A stretch of DNA of 64,000 nt from Galeruca laticollis (GCA_963921935.1 OY998178.1:52630951-52694950); one strand, 5' to 3'; counted from the stretch's first letter, positions 1 to 10,834 are shown. Notes: generated by a model from the letters alone, not told the origin. A program made the numbers and translations.

Positions 1-37
1 TTAGAGCACATTGGAGTAGGGTAATTTGACCGGTTAA

Positions 38-2352
38 CCCTTAAGTGGTCGCTTTGGCGTAAAAAGTACGCCACTTAACCAAAAACCAACCTGAAATCAC
101 TAGTAATCGTCAAAATTTTACGAACGCCCATGTAACCTCCCACCTATAAGTCTTCTTTCCGCTACTCAAGCAGCAACACGAATCGCGCGGTTAGTCATTC
201 TCCAGGCTTTGCCGAAGTGGTACTAGTTCCGAGCGGAGTATAAAATACGCCAAGCGACTATGTAAATATATTTTTTCGTTTCTTTGTTTTATCCTTAATT
301 TACTACGCCTATCATTTTTTTGTATTTAGGTACTCCATCTCAGTAAAAGACCCTAAGAACTTAACGCAAAATGAAATGGAAGCAATGATGCTCAAAATAT
401 TGGAGTCACCTGATGACGATGAAATTGTTGGAGGCTCTGATGAAGACGATTCTGACGAAGAAATTCAAAGAAGTGACCACGATTCCTGTTCAGAATTAGA
501 AGCTGATAAGAATGACTTGCAGGAACGCGATGATACTGTTTCAGAAGACTCAGAAGAGAAAGTGGGTCGTAGCATCTTCAAAAGTAAGGACAAAGGCCTA
601 AATTGGAGTGAGACACCTCTAAGTAGTAAGTTTGCCAAGCAAGATGCAAAGAATATTGTAAAAATATTTCCTCGACCATTACTAAGGCGTGAAAGCGTCA
701 CAGATGATTTAAGTGTCCTCTTCCAATTCATAACATGTGAGCAAATCGAAAAAATAGTAAAATATACAAATATATTTATAACATCTGTTCAGGATAACTT
801 CAAAAGGGAAAGAGATGCAAAAGAAACTTGCAAAGAAGAAATATTAGCTCTTTTCGGCTTGTTATACTTATCAGGGCTAAAGAAATTGAGTCACACAAAT
901 TTTCGCGAAATATAGATAACTGATGGTACTGGGTTGATCATTTTTCAGGCCTGCATGGGTTACAAAAGATTTCTGTTTCTCTTGAGAGCTTTGAGATTTG
1001 ATGATAAAAATGACAGGCCACAAAGAAGATCGCTTGACAAGCTGGCTCCGATAAGGGAGATTTATGATGATTTTGTGGAAAAGTGCAAAAACAACTATTG
1101 TCCTGGTGACAGATTGACAATTGACAAAATGCTTTATTTACAGTATATACCAAACTAACCAGCTAAATATGGTATAAAGGTTTTTGCACTTTGTGACTCC
1201 AAGATGTTCTACGTTTCCAATTTCGAAATATATTGCAGAAAGCAACCGGAAGGATTATATCAAGTTTCGAATTCTCCCACTGATGTCGTGCTCAGATTGG
1301 TTGAACCATTTAAAAATAAAAACAGGAATATAACCACAGACAACTGGTACACCAGTTACCCATTGGCTCAAACGTTGCTTGAAAAGAAAATTTCACTTGT
1401 GGGGACTTTGAAGAAAAACAAAAGAGAAATTTCATTGGAGCTTCTTCCTTCAAAATCTCGAAGCATAAATTCGTCTGTATTTGCATTCACTAAAGAAAGT
1501 TCTTTGGTGTCATACTGTCCGAAAAAAAATAAGGTTGTACTTCTCCTCTCGACTATGCACAACGACGATTTCATTGACCCCGATACTCTGAAACCACAGA
1601 TAGTTTTATTTTACAACTCAACCAAAGGTGGGGTGGACACCGTGGATCAGATGTGCGCAAATTACACTGTTCAAAAATAAATCAGACGATGGCCGTTAGT
1701 CGCCTTTTATCAAATTATGAATATAGCAGGAATTAACTCGAACATCATTTTCAACGCATTTCAGTCGGAAGGAGAAGAAAGAGGGATTTTCCTAAAAAAC
1801 TTATCAATGTCTCTTATGAAACCTTTTTTGACGATGAGATCTAGTATAATAAATCTACCTTTTGATGTGAAAGAGTTTCTAAAACAATATCGGCCTCCAA
1901 TAGCTCCTCCAGAAGAAGCTACAGTTGATGAAAAATCTAAGGGAAGATGTGTCCAATGTGGAAGAAAAAAGAACAGAACAACTACCATAAAATGCAACAC
2001 CTGCAAAAAGCCCGCATGCAAAGAGCATGTCATTACTACACACCTCTGCTTGATTTGTAACTCAAAATGATGGAACTCCAGAAAATACGCCATAGAATAA
2101 TACTATTAATATATTTTGATAATTTTGAACATTTTTTTTATAGTTAAACGCTCTATTCTTCGAGTTGTACTTATATATACTCATGTATGAAAAGATCTGC
2201 TTTGTACATTAAATATTAAACAAAATCATGTTTTTCTTCTCTTGTCAGCATTTGACTGTTATAAACAGGCTAAGGTGCTCTTTCCCTTGGTGGCGTACAA
2301 AATACGCCAGGCGCCTAATTATGTTAAAATAATTATAGCGACCACCTAAGGG
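38..2352 (+). mobile_element. piggyBac-like DNA transposon, inactive
   Basis: The element lies between two TTAA sites (34-37 and 2353-2356), the target duplication of the piggyBac superfamily. Its ends are 16-bp inverted repeats with one mismatch: CCCTTAAGTGGTCGCT at 38-53, and at 2337-2352 the reverse complement of CCCTTAGGTGGTCGCT. Just inside both ends are short palindromes of the form TGGCGTA-N5-TACGCCA (54-73 and about 2289-2310), possibly transposase binding sites. The single gene inside is a decayed piggyBac transposase. The ends look usable in trans, but the element cannot supply its own enzyme. Confidence 0.93.
330..2070 (+). pseudogene. piggyBac-type transposase pseudogene (DDE_Tnp_1_7)
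   Basis: Transposase of the cut-and-paste piggyBac family, now broken. An acidic N-terminus is followed by the DDE_Tnp_1_7 fold: ALRFDDKND, DKLAPIREIYDDF, NITTDNWYTSYPLA and NSTKGGVDTVDQM are recognisable. A cysteine-rich zinc-binding C-terminus follows (CVQCGRKKN ... CNTC ... CKEH ... CLIC, about 1947-2063). The exon probably starts after an acceptor (TTTAG at 325-329), so the first coding exon is missing or unrecognised. One frame runs from 330 to 2070 with three in-frame stops: TAG 913-915, TAA 1156-1158 and TAA 1678-1680. A short in-frame deletion has removed the conserved block right after DKML at about 1133, next to the first catalytic aspartate. Confidence 0.93.
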
Positions 2353-2356
2353 TTAA

Positions 2357-3158
2357 CCGACCATTACTGGTTTGCGACATTACCACGAATACGCCGGAAA
2401 TAAGAAAATATATATTAACTTTTCTTCTATTATCTACGTTCTGTGGATGACCTATTTACTCCCCTATTAACAATCTTCTTAAGTTGGGCTCTTCCGACAG
2501 AGCTCGTCAGTTATAAGATCAAAGCCCACGTGGCAGCAAGTGTTGTTAGTTACTTCGAAAGTTACTAGTTTGTTAGTGAATTCCACACGAGTAAATAGTA
2601 AATAGATTTTTTTGTAAATGCCATTTGAGCACATTTTTATTATGGGGTTAACCTAAAATATTGATTTATTGATTGGAAACGATTGGCAAGAAAATTTTAA
2701 TATATTTTCAATAAATACGAGTATAGGGAGGTCGAATAACGAGTGCAGCCAACAGGTACTTAACTCATTTTCGACCACGATGGACGAAAACGGGTTTGAA
2801 GTGTCAAAGTGATTATGTCTTTATATACCTTTAAGACTTTGTGGCTTTTGTATCTCTCTTGTTTACAGTTCAAAATGTTTTAATTTGATTATTTGAGCGG
2901 CCCGTTGTCGACTAAGGACTGGTTGTACCAACCCGGTTCAACAACAGTTCAACAATGAACTGCGATAACGTTAAAAATCAAGTTGTACCAACGTCGATCA
3001 CGACTGAACCATAGATCAAAATTCGGTTCACCTGAATTCGTCATTTCGGTCCGTTCAAGCGTGGTTCACGCTTTGAACGTGCAACATAACCTAGTTTTTT
3101 CTGTTTGTGTTATTGTTGTTTATCTACGGAAAGTAAATATTTTGTCCAGTTGTGTAAT
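2357..3158. other. no gene recognised; probable 5' flank of a Harbinger element
   Basis: AT-rich sequence between the piggyBac copy and the transposase fragment starting at 3159. At 2915-3080 are repeated GGTTCA and GTTGTACCAAC words (about 2922-2934 and 2979-2992) that may be subterminal sequence of the Harbinger-type element. I found no clear terminal inverted repeat. Confidence 0.4.
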
Positions 3159-3472
3159 ATGGTTTTAATATTAGCAGATTTAACGGATGATGAAGATTTT
3201 TTAGAGCTAACTGATCTGGTCGAAAATCCTAGACTTCCTCAAACTTACCGAGAAAGGCCAAACCATTTTGAAATATGGAATGATAACAAATTTAAATGTA
3301 GATTCCGATTTTCAAAGGAAACGGCTCAATTTGTATTAGACGAATTACATGACATAATTGTTTCAGACACCAATAAGTATGTGGTGTCTAGAATTTAATA
3401 TTAGAATTTTTCTATTACCTAATTTTATTTTCCAGAAATCATGCACTTTCTCCAGGTGAAATGTTTTTGTTA
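3159..3472 (+). pseudogene. Harbinger transposase, 5' part (split by insertion)
   Basis: N-terminus of a PIF/Harbinger (HARBI1-like) transposase, starting at an ATG at 3159 (MVLILADLTDDEDFLEL). The typical RERPNHFEIWNDNKFKCRFR segment follows. Exon 1 ends at 3376 before GTATGT. After an intron, exon 2 starts at 3436 behind TTTTCCAG and reads NHALSPGEMFLL. There a 6.1 kb Harbinger element is inserted at a TTA. The gene resumes at 9592. This is the outermost and oldest layer of the nest. Confidence 0.85.
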
Positions 3473-5520
3473 GGCCGGCCGCACACATAATCGAACGATA
3501 CAGAACAAGACAAGACATTTTGACTGACAGTGTCTGTTGCGAAGAGTTTAGAATGGACGGATATGGAGAGCCAGCTCACTACATCGAACAAGACAAGACA
3601 AGGCAAAAAACACGATCTAACGGTTTTTTCATGACTGGCGATGTCTGCCGAAGTTTCGTTTTTAGTCAAAGGCTGACAAACAAACTAATTTCCGCATGCG
3701 CTGCGGAGGAAATTTGAACAACAGCACCACCATCGCACATCGCCTAGCTATTGCATCCGCCAGGATTCGAGGCGATTTGGAGTTGTATTGTGTCTTGTGC
3801 TTCAATGGCGTCACCGTCTGAGATTGAGGACGACCCTACATCTTTTGTAGATGTGGATAAACTTTTGTCATTAGTGCAAGGTAACCCGGCAATATATAAC
3901 ACCTCTTTGAAACAACACCATAATATTAATGTTATCGGCAAGGTCTGGAGTGATATTGGAAACGAATTGGGCGTATCAGGTACGTTGTTATAACAACATT
4001 ATGATATCTTAATAGAAAAGGTGATATTTTGTTATTTATTTTAAGCATACTAGCAAACTGAGTGAATATAACTTATTGTAAAGAAACATATCACAATGTA
4101 ACCATATTGAATACCACAGTTTTTAATGATGATTGTAGGTGTAAAAAATGAGTTAACATTTTTGCTTGAATATATATTGTCAATTTACATATTACTTCAA
4201 ATTTTAGTGTCTATGTACATTCATTACAGTTACACAAACGCCATTTTTTCTTGCCATGGTACTGAGTCTGCGGGAGAATTGAAGTAAGTCATGAAATTGT
4301 CTCTAACTTTATACGCAGCCTTTACTGCTCTGGCGATCACAGTTTCTTTTTCTCTGTCACAATCTTCTTCCATGACCATAATTTCATTATAGACATCTAC
4401 TACGTTTCCCTCCTTAACTCTTATGACGTTGTGTAAAACACAACATGCTAGCACAATATTTTTTGTTATGCCTGGATGACATAATATGGCAACTTCAAGA
4501 ACACGAAATTTTTTGGACATCATTCCGAAGGCATATTCCACAATTCTGCGTGCTCGAGATTGTCTATAATTAAAAATTCTTCTTTCACGTGTAAGTGAAG
4601 TTTTAGCATAGGGTTTCAACATATGTTTGTGCAGAGCGTAAGCGTCATCTGCAACAAATACGTAAGGAAATTTGTTGGGTTGCCATTATAGAGTTGTCTT
4701 GGTTTTGGTAAATTCAGGCTTTGGCTGTTGAACATACGTCCAAAAGTTGACGAAATGAAAACGCCACCGTCACTATTTCTGCCAGCCTCTCCCACACCTT
4801 CCATTCATTAGTTGTAGGTGTCGTCATCAAGTACATTGGAGATTACACTTCCCATATGACAGTACAAGTTTCAGCAACAATCTTCCCTGCTGTCGTAGCC
4901 CCTACTCGGTGATTGAAATGCATGTATTGAAATCTTTCCCCCGTTGCCAGGAATCTAAAACAAATTAACCCAATTAGCCCACGCAACTTTTTTTATCCAT
5001 ACAGCATGAATTTTTGTTTTATTTTAGGTGCAATATGCAAGACTAAATGGAGCAATTTGAGAAATTCTTACGCAAGATACGTAAGAGACTTGAAGAAAAT
5101 GCCAAGTGGATCAGCAAAGAAAAAGAAACAATGGTATTTGGCAGATGCCATGGATTTTTTACAACCATGGACTGGTTCTTGTAGGAAGATTTCTAGCAGC
5201 TCATTATCGTCAGATAATCAATATTCTGCAGTCCCCCCAGCCCCAACCAGAAACGATGACCAGGTTGTAAAGGTGTGTCCATACTATGTCGATCGACACC
5301 GATCGACAAAGTCGATCGACAATGTCGAACAAGTCTGGACGTGTCGCTAGACATTGTTGAGCGGTGTCGAGTCGAGTCGAACGCAACCCGAATCAGGTCG
5401 GTCCGGATCAAAGACAGTCGAGTCGAAGGCACCAGTGTGGACGTGTCGATCTTGTAACTGCCGTTTTAAAAAATAGAATAGTGCTATACTGTTGTTCAAG
5501 TGCTTACATTTTTATTGAAA

Positions 5521-7512
5521 ATGAATTGGAGTGATACCCAAACGTCGAATTTTATTGAAATGTACCGTGATCGTTCTTACTTATGGGATTCAAGTGATGT
5601 TAACTATAAAAACAGAAACAAACGGCATGATGGTTTGGTGGAAATTGCGGTGTCATTTGGCATTGAAAAAGTGGAGGTGGAAAAGAAAATTAGAAATTTG
5701 CAAAGCCAATTTGCAAGGGAGAAAAAGAAAGAGAGCAAGTCGAGGAAGACCGGGACTGGCGCTAATGACGCCTATACAAGCAAGTGGTTTGCCTACAAAG
5801 CTTTGATGTTCTTGGCAGATAGGAACAAACCCAGGAACACTCAGGATACAGAGGTAGGCTAACTTGAGATCTATATTTTCATTTATCACTAATTTATTAA
5901 TCAAAATTACAAAAATATGTCGAACTACTTATCATACTGGAAGTGTAGTTCCCCTTGCGGAGAAACAAAGTAGTCTGCAACCTTATCCCTAATATTCTGA
6001 GCTTCAATAGAACTTCTCCTTTGGATGGCGGGCGGCCTGCTTATCTGGCAAGTGGCTGGATCACGCCTCCACAGGCCTGGAAATACTTCTCCACTCTCAG
6101 ATGATTCCCTATCCAACATCCCAACTGAGCTGTAAACGTTTCTCGATTCGCTTTTCCTCAAGTAGTTATGCAAATAAACTGCAGCCAATGTCACTTTTGT
6201 TGCTTTCTCTGGTTTCAATATTAATGGTTTTCTGAATACTCGAAAACTGGAAGACATTATGCCAAATGCATTTTCGGAAACTCTTCGAGACCTACTTAGT
6301 CGGTACTTGAATATTCTTTGTTTTGTTCTTTTATCATGCAATCCCGAGAATGGCTTCATAACATTACATGTAAGTTTAAAAGCTTCATCTCCTACAAAGA
6401 CGTATGGCATCGTAAAGCTTGATTGGGGTAAAGGGCGTGGAAGGGGAAGGTGCATCACGTTGTCCTCTAAAAATTTTTTAAAAAACGTAGCATTGAAAAC
6501 GCCACTATCTGAAATTCTTCCCTGGCAACCAACGTTTGCGTATATGAAATTATAATTTGCATCAACTACAGCAAGCAATATAATGCTAAAAAACCCTTTG
6601 TAATTGAAAAATTCTGTGCCAGAATGGACTGGCGCTTGAAAGCTTATGTGTTTCCCATCAATGGCTCCCACACAGTTTGGGAAGTTCCACTTCTCATTAA
6701 AACATTTTGCAACACCTTCCCATTCCTCTGCATTTTGCGGCATCTGTAAAGAAACAAAAACTGTCTGAGTAGATTCAATAATAATTCGTTTTTTTTTTCA
6801 TCAACTCAAATTAATATTGTCAAAAAATATTGAATTGTGTTTGTATAATTGTGTTTTCTAGGGATCACAAGAGCCAGAATTTGAGGAACAACAGAAAGAA
6901 AATGATAATGAAGAAAATAATGAAGAAAGCGTCGAACAGTCACAGACATCAAATTCGAAAGACAACAATGAAAGTGCAAGTACACCACTGCCTGAAGACG
7001 CATTTACCTCCCCAAAAACACCAATTAAAAAGCGCAAAGTAAGATCAACTTCTGCTGGCAGTGCACCGATCATGAATGAAGCGGTTAACTTATTGAGATC
7101 TATTCAGTCAAAGAAGAAAGAAAAATATGAGTATGATTCATTTGGAGAACAGGTAGCCATTAAACTGAGGAAAATTACTTCACCTCAAGCAAGGTTTCAA
7201 GCCCAACAAATAATTAATAAAACATTATTCGAGGCAGAGATGGGCATGGCAGGTTACTCGTACAATGCCAACACACATCAACAAACATATCCCAATATCT
7301 TCCCATCTACAAATCAAAATTATCCCCAACAAACATATGAACCTCAGTTATCGCCCTACCCATTAACACAATCTCCTACGTTAAATTCACAATATTCATC
7401 TTCATCCTTTTCTGCCTCTCAGTCCCCATCATCTGTTCGGTCTGACAATATTTCGAATAACTTGGGAGGACAACCTGAACTTTACGAAAACGAGATCCGA
7501 GAATTGTATTAA
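5521..7512 (+). CDS. MADF-domain DNA-binding partner of Harbinger B
   Basis: Joined from 5521-5853 and 6862-7512 (333 + 651 nt, 327 residues, no interruption). The start is the ATG at 5521 (MNWSDTQTSNF). The donor is GAG before GTAGGC and the acceptor is TTTTCTAG before 6862; the join is in frame. The MADF domain spans about residues 10-105: FIEMYRDRSYLWD, YKNRNKRHDGL, KKIRNLQSQFAREKKK and SKWFAYKALMFL. The second exon begins with an acidic E/N/Q-rich stretch, then a basic KKRK motif (possible nuclear signal). A conserved block FGEQVAIKLRKI...FEAEMGMAGY follows, then a Q/P/S/Y-rich tail. Such proteins are expected to bind the element ends and help bring the transposase into the nucleus. The intron (5854-6861) contains the transposase's second exon on the other strand. 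Confidence 0.88.
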
Positions 7513-8143
7513 ACGTATTTAATTCTACATGCACTTAACAATTTACACATTTATATTTTCAAATGTTACATACTTTTTCCAATTTTATACTATGAGCAAA
7601 TTTTGTAAGCTGTAATTTAAATTGAATAAACAAAATATGAAAATAAGGTATTGCATTTACTAGAATGTGTAGTTAACTTTCTTACCTTGACATAATCCTT
7701 AAGTGCTTCTACCAGGGCATCACAAACTTCTGGGGCAATGATGGAGATTGCTTGTTTTGATATCTTCAACAGGTAGCTCAATGAAGTGTATGAATCGCCA
7801 GTTGCCAAAAAGCGCAGCGTTACTGCAAGGCGATGGTTCACTGGAATTGCTTTTCTGAATGGTGTGTCTTTTTTAATTATGTTAGGCGCAATCATTTTCA
7901 AAAGATTTTCAAAATTGGAACTTTTCATTCTAAAGAAGTTTTTAAAGCCCGCGTCACATCTATATTCTCATCCATCAATAAATCTCGCATAAATTCCTCC
8001 GTACTATACCTTTTTCTGCCTCGAACGAGGCTAGGCCGTACCCAAAATCTCCGCGGGCGACGATTACGATCTTTTTGGCTTCCCAAGATGGCAATAAGAA
8101 TTGCAGCAGAAGCCGCTGCTCCAGCATCTTCATCATCACTCAT
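5925..8143 (-). pseudogene. Harbinger B transposase, one frameshift (DDE_Tnp_4)
   Basis: Exon 1 runs from the ATG at 8143 (MSDDEDAGAAASAA) to 7686, before GTAAGA. Exon 2 runs from 6743 (behind TTTACAG) to the stop at 5925. Exon 1 contains RRFWVRPSL and VNHRLAVTLRFLATGDSY. Exon 2 contains the catalytic DDE set: D in GAIDGKH, D in VFVGDEAF and E in VSENAFGIM, all present. The only visible lesion is a one-base indel in an A/T run near 7940 that shifts the frame inside exon 1. Full length would be about 425 residues, normal for the family. The intron (6744-7685) contains exon 2 of the MADF gene. With its intact TIRs this is the best preserved Harbinger copy in the window. Confidence 0.9.
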
Positions 8144-9591
8144 ATTATATATGAAAATCACTCAAAATCACTCACTATATAAAAATTTATGATGGTTGTC
8201 GGTCGACTCGTCCACATGTACTGAGGCAATTTAGACGAGTTGACACAGTCGAAGGTATCGAGCGATTTTATCGATCGACCGGGTCGACAGAGTTGATCTA
8301 CATAGTGTGGACACACCTTAACACATACACCAACTGCACAGTCACCTTCTGTACAGATACCTACTGAGTCTGCAATTGGATCTGACGTCAGTGCAGGTAG
8401 CGTTGGAGGAGAATACGTACCGAAGAAAAGGAATAAAAGAACTCCGTCCGAAATGGTAGCTGCTCCGATGATAGACTTCCTTAAAGTAGCTACAGAGAGT
8501 CGAAAATTGGACGCCAACAAGACTACTGAAAACCCTATGCTTAGCTATTTCAAAAGTTTGCTACCAGACACAGACGTCCTCATAGATAGTAGAAAACGTT
8601 TCAAAATACAAGTGATGAAAGTTTCAAATAAGCTTATTGAGGAACAAGAAAATGAGCAATTCGTTTGTTCTCGACCTACATCTACATCAAGTTCAAGTCA
8701 TACTCCACATGTTCAAGGAAACGTGTTCCCCGGTGCACAGACTTTCACTCCATTCAACCATTCTTCAAGGAAAGCACAGCTTCAAGGAAACTTCTTATCC
8801 GGTGTACAAACTTTAACTCCAGTCAACCAAACTAATGAACATAATGAACTAATGAACGAAAATAACGGAAATAGTTATCTTAATCTGAACTAAATTTATC
8901 TAATTTGAATTACTCATACATCTACAGTTCATAACAATTACGTTTCACAGTTTTCTCAAAATAATATAAGATACATGTATTGATAATTGTGCGGATTTAA
9001 GGACTGTTGTAAGTACATTCAACTCTAATACATGCTGATATGTAAAATAGTAGTTTTTTTTAATCCTCACCTTAATGTTAGCAGAAGCCTCTCCTCCGGC
9101 GTTATGGCTTAACTCCATTTTCTGTTTTGCTTTAGGATCTTTCCTTGAATTTCACTTAATATGTAGACAAAAGTTGACATTGTCATACGACAATAGTTAT
9201 AAAACTTTGCAGGGTCTAACCTCAGTTCAGCAATGAAGTCAGTTAAATTTCTTTTTTGGTTTATGGGGTGAACCCAAACCTCTCTATTTCTTTTAAAGTC
9301 TAACAATTGTAGAAAATTCCACAACATCAGTACCGTCTCCTCCTCGTCGTCCATTGTAACAACATATAAAATTGTGATAACTTAAATTACTTAACAACCA
9401 ACACTGTTAAAAGATTGTAGGTCACTGCACGAGGTGTGGAATACAACTGCCCGGATTTCTGTTCTATCTTGTTCGATAGCGTTCCATACGAAGAAAGCAT
9501 CAGCAACGCTATCGAACAAGACAGAACAGAACAGAACCCGAAACGTCTTGTTCGGTTCTGATCTGTTCGATTATGTGTGCGGCCGGCCTTA

Positions 9592-9752
9592 GTGTTATAA
9601 TTTTTGGCTACTGGTTTGTTTTTACAAGTATTGGGCGACTTTTGTGGAGTTGATAAATCTACAGCCAGCAGAGTTGTTACCAAAGTATTACAGTAAATTG
9701 CTAGCCTCAAAAATGAGGTAATAAAGATGCCTCGGACCGAGGAAGAAGAGGA
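9592..9752 (+). pseudogene. Harbinger transposase, 3' part of the split host copy
   Basis: Continues the gene that starts at 3159, in the same frame across the TTA insertion site: FLATGLFLQVLGDFCGVDKSTASRV-type residues, then IASLKNEVIKMPRTEEE. Stop codons (TAA at about 9598 and in TTACAGTAAATT) show it was already decaying. The sequence changes to unrelated antisense material near 9750, so the catalytic domain is absent. Confidence 0.78.
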
Positions 9753-10018
9753 TAATCTTCAATGCGAACCATTATTTCGTCATCTTTATCAGGCGTAATT
9801 ATTCTTGGTCGGCCTAAGTTATCACGCTTAGGACGAAACGAACCACTATCGCCTAAATTCCTAAATAGATTCTGGAATGTTTGATGATTAGGTTGCTGCC
9901 TGTTTGGATATCTTCTCAAATATTCTCGTTTCGCAGCTCGCCCATTAAAATTTTGCTGACAGTAAATAGCAACCATATCTCTCATATCTGTATTAGAATA
10001 ATTATTATGCCTCGGCAT
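9720..10018 (-). pseudogene. DUF4817-type helix-turn-helix fragment of a transposon
   Basis: An ATG at 10018 starts a 103-codon frame reading MPRHNNYSNTDMRDMV, then YLRRYPNRQQPNHQTFQNLF, DSGSFRPKRDNLGRPR and DDEIMVRIEDYP. This is the N-terminal DNA-binding HTH (DUF4817) common in insect mariner/Tc-like transposase relatives. The catalytic domain is missing. The last 20 or so codons run into the neighbouring Harbinger fragment, so the true break is near 9750. Confidence 0.75.
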
Positions 10019-10168
10019 TTTCTGCTTTTTTTAAATTAACTAATAAAGTGCAAACTAAATATTACAAGACTGACATAATATTGAAACAAATCGAATGCTT
10101 CGCTGTCAAAATCATTCGTGACGTCAGCCTACTATGTTAATAGTTTCCGAAATGAATAATTATTACTT

Positions 10169-10297
10169 TGGGAAGAAATAAATAGAGCAGCGGGTGTTTT
10201 TGATCCAATGATGTTGTTTAATATGAGACGATCTTTTATGGAACGTGTAGATAAATGCATCGACGAGAATGGAGGAAATATCGATCATTTAATGTGA
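10169..10297 (+). pseudogene. C-terminal tail of a DUF4817/mariner-like transposase
   Basis: A 43-codon open stretch ending at TGA 10295-10297 reads WEEINRAAGVFDP, then MRRSFMERVDKCI and ENGGNIDHLM. The ENGG-[FI]-xHL ending is the usual C-terminus of insect transposases with the DUF4817 head. It points away from the N-terminal fragment at 9720-10018, so the two are head to head with the catalytic core missing. No ORF caller would find it because it lacks a start codon. Confidence 0.55.
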
Positions 10298-10801
10298 CAC
10301 AACTGAAGTTATAATGTTATTTGGTTTAGTTTTTTTTAATTTGTTTTCTAAATGTTTTTAATAATAATCAAGCAGCTGATCCATAAAATGCGATTATATC
10401 GAAAACCGTTATGTTTTAAGGTTAATAACAAGTATACCTTTTTTCTATTGAAATAACGTGGCTTTAATATTCTTTTACAAAAATACCGCTAACTTAAACA
10501 GCAAAAAAATTTAGGGCACATTGATGCCACAAAGGTGGCCTATGTAGCGCCCTCTATAAACTACATCGAAGTAGGTACCAGATTATGATTTTTCGTGCCC
10601 AAAAACCTCTATTTCCAAATTTTCATGTATACATATCCAAAAACGTTGAAGGTATTGCAAAAAAGAAATTGTAAAATTTAACCTTTAACATCCTGTATAT
10701 TCCTTATTAGCAAGATTTTATTGAAGTAAGTTGGTTTAAATCGTAATATTTTAAAGTCAGGAATCTACCATATTTCTATGTACAATTACTTAAGGACCAC
10801 C

Positions 10802-10804
<3 letters not shown>
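10298..10804. other. no gene; AT-rich repeat-like sequence
   Basis: No coding potential seen. The stretch 10510-10730 (TGCCACAAAGGTGGCC, GCGCCCTCTA, CATCCTGTATATTCC) has the character of a dispersed non-autonomous repeat and leads into the CCACCCTGTATATA run that precedes the palindrome. Confidence 0.4.

Positions 10805-10834
<30 letters not shown>
10805..10834. repeat. (TA)15 microsatellite
   Basis: Uninterrupted TA dinucleotides directly left of the long palindrome. A second TA run lies at 11149-11185 on its other side. Confidence 0.95.

Larger units (their letters stand above)
5271..8318. mobile_element. PIF/Harbinger transposon B, nested, nearly intact (3.05 kb)
   Basis: Inserted in MADF exon 2 of element A with a TAA duplication (5268-5270 and 8319-8321). 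The ends are AGGTGTGTCC...GGACACACCT, extending as AGGTGTGTCCAYACTATGT. Subterminal regions on both sides are rich in GATCGAC words (5289-5325 and about 8255-8292), candidate binding sites. It contains a complete two-exon MADF gene (+) and an interleaved two-exon transposase (-) with only one visible frameshift. The ends differ strongly from those of A, so A and B are different families with the same gene plan. Confidence 0.94.
3805..8893 (+). pseudogene. MADF-BESS DNA-binding partner of Harbinger A (split by inner element)
   Basis: MADF domain protein, the Myb/SANT-like DNA-binding partner that many Harbinger elements encode. Exon 1 runs from an ATG at 3805 to 3979 (CAG before GTACGT) and encodes the first half of the MADF domain (VDKLLSLVQGNPAIYN). 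Exon 2 starts at 5028 behind TTTTAG with CKTKWSNLRNSYARY and ends the domain at WYLADAMDFL. The inner Harbinger element is inserted after 5270. Coding sequence resumes at 8322 and ends at a stop at 8893. It contains a BESS motif (LSYFKSLLPDTDVLIDSRKR) at about 8540-8600. The three segments total 990 nt, exactly 330 codons in one frame, so insertion is the only visible damage. Its intron holds the transposase 3' exon of the opposite strand. Confidence 0.88.
4230..9354 (-). pseudogene. Harbinger A transposase pseudogene (DDE_Tnp_4)
   Basis: Transposase of element A, antiparallel to the MADF gene. Exon 1 runs from an ATG at 9354 (MDDEEETVLMLW, then WVHPINQKRNLTDF) to 9071, before GTGAGG, and reads ITPEERLLLTL near its end. 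Exon 2 starts at 4954 with FLATGERFQYMHF. Damage: an in-frame TAA near 9109, another stop in exon 2 (after VIWEV), and a deletion joining the ERLAE region to NSDGGVF that removes the block with the first catalytic aspartate (GAIDGKH in the inner copy). A frameshift follows at about 4675. The region of the second aspartate (VADDAY) and the catalytic glutamate block (VEYAFGMM) survive at 4230-4680. The intron contains MADF exon 2 and the whole inner element. Confidence 0.87.
3473..9588. mobile_element. PIF/Harbinger transposon A (6.1 kb, with nested copy)
   Basis: Bounded by TTA duplications (3470-3472 and 9589-9591), the usual PIF/Harbinger target. The terminal inverted repeats are perfect for 24 bp: the left begins GGCCGGCCGCACACATAATC at 3473, and the right is its reverse complement ending at 9588. 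Similarity continues imperfectly (CAGAACAAGAC-type words) for roughly 25 bp more. It carries a MADF-BESS gene on + and a transposase on -, interleaved exon by exon. A second Harbinger element (5271-8318) sits inside. Removing that copy and one TAA leaves about 3.07 kb, the same size as the inner element. Confidence 0.95.
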
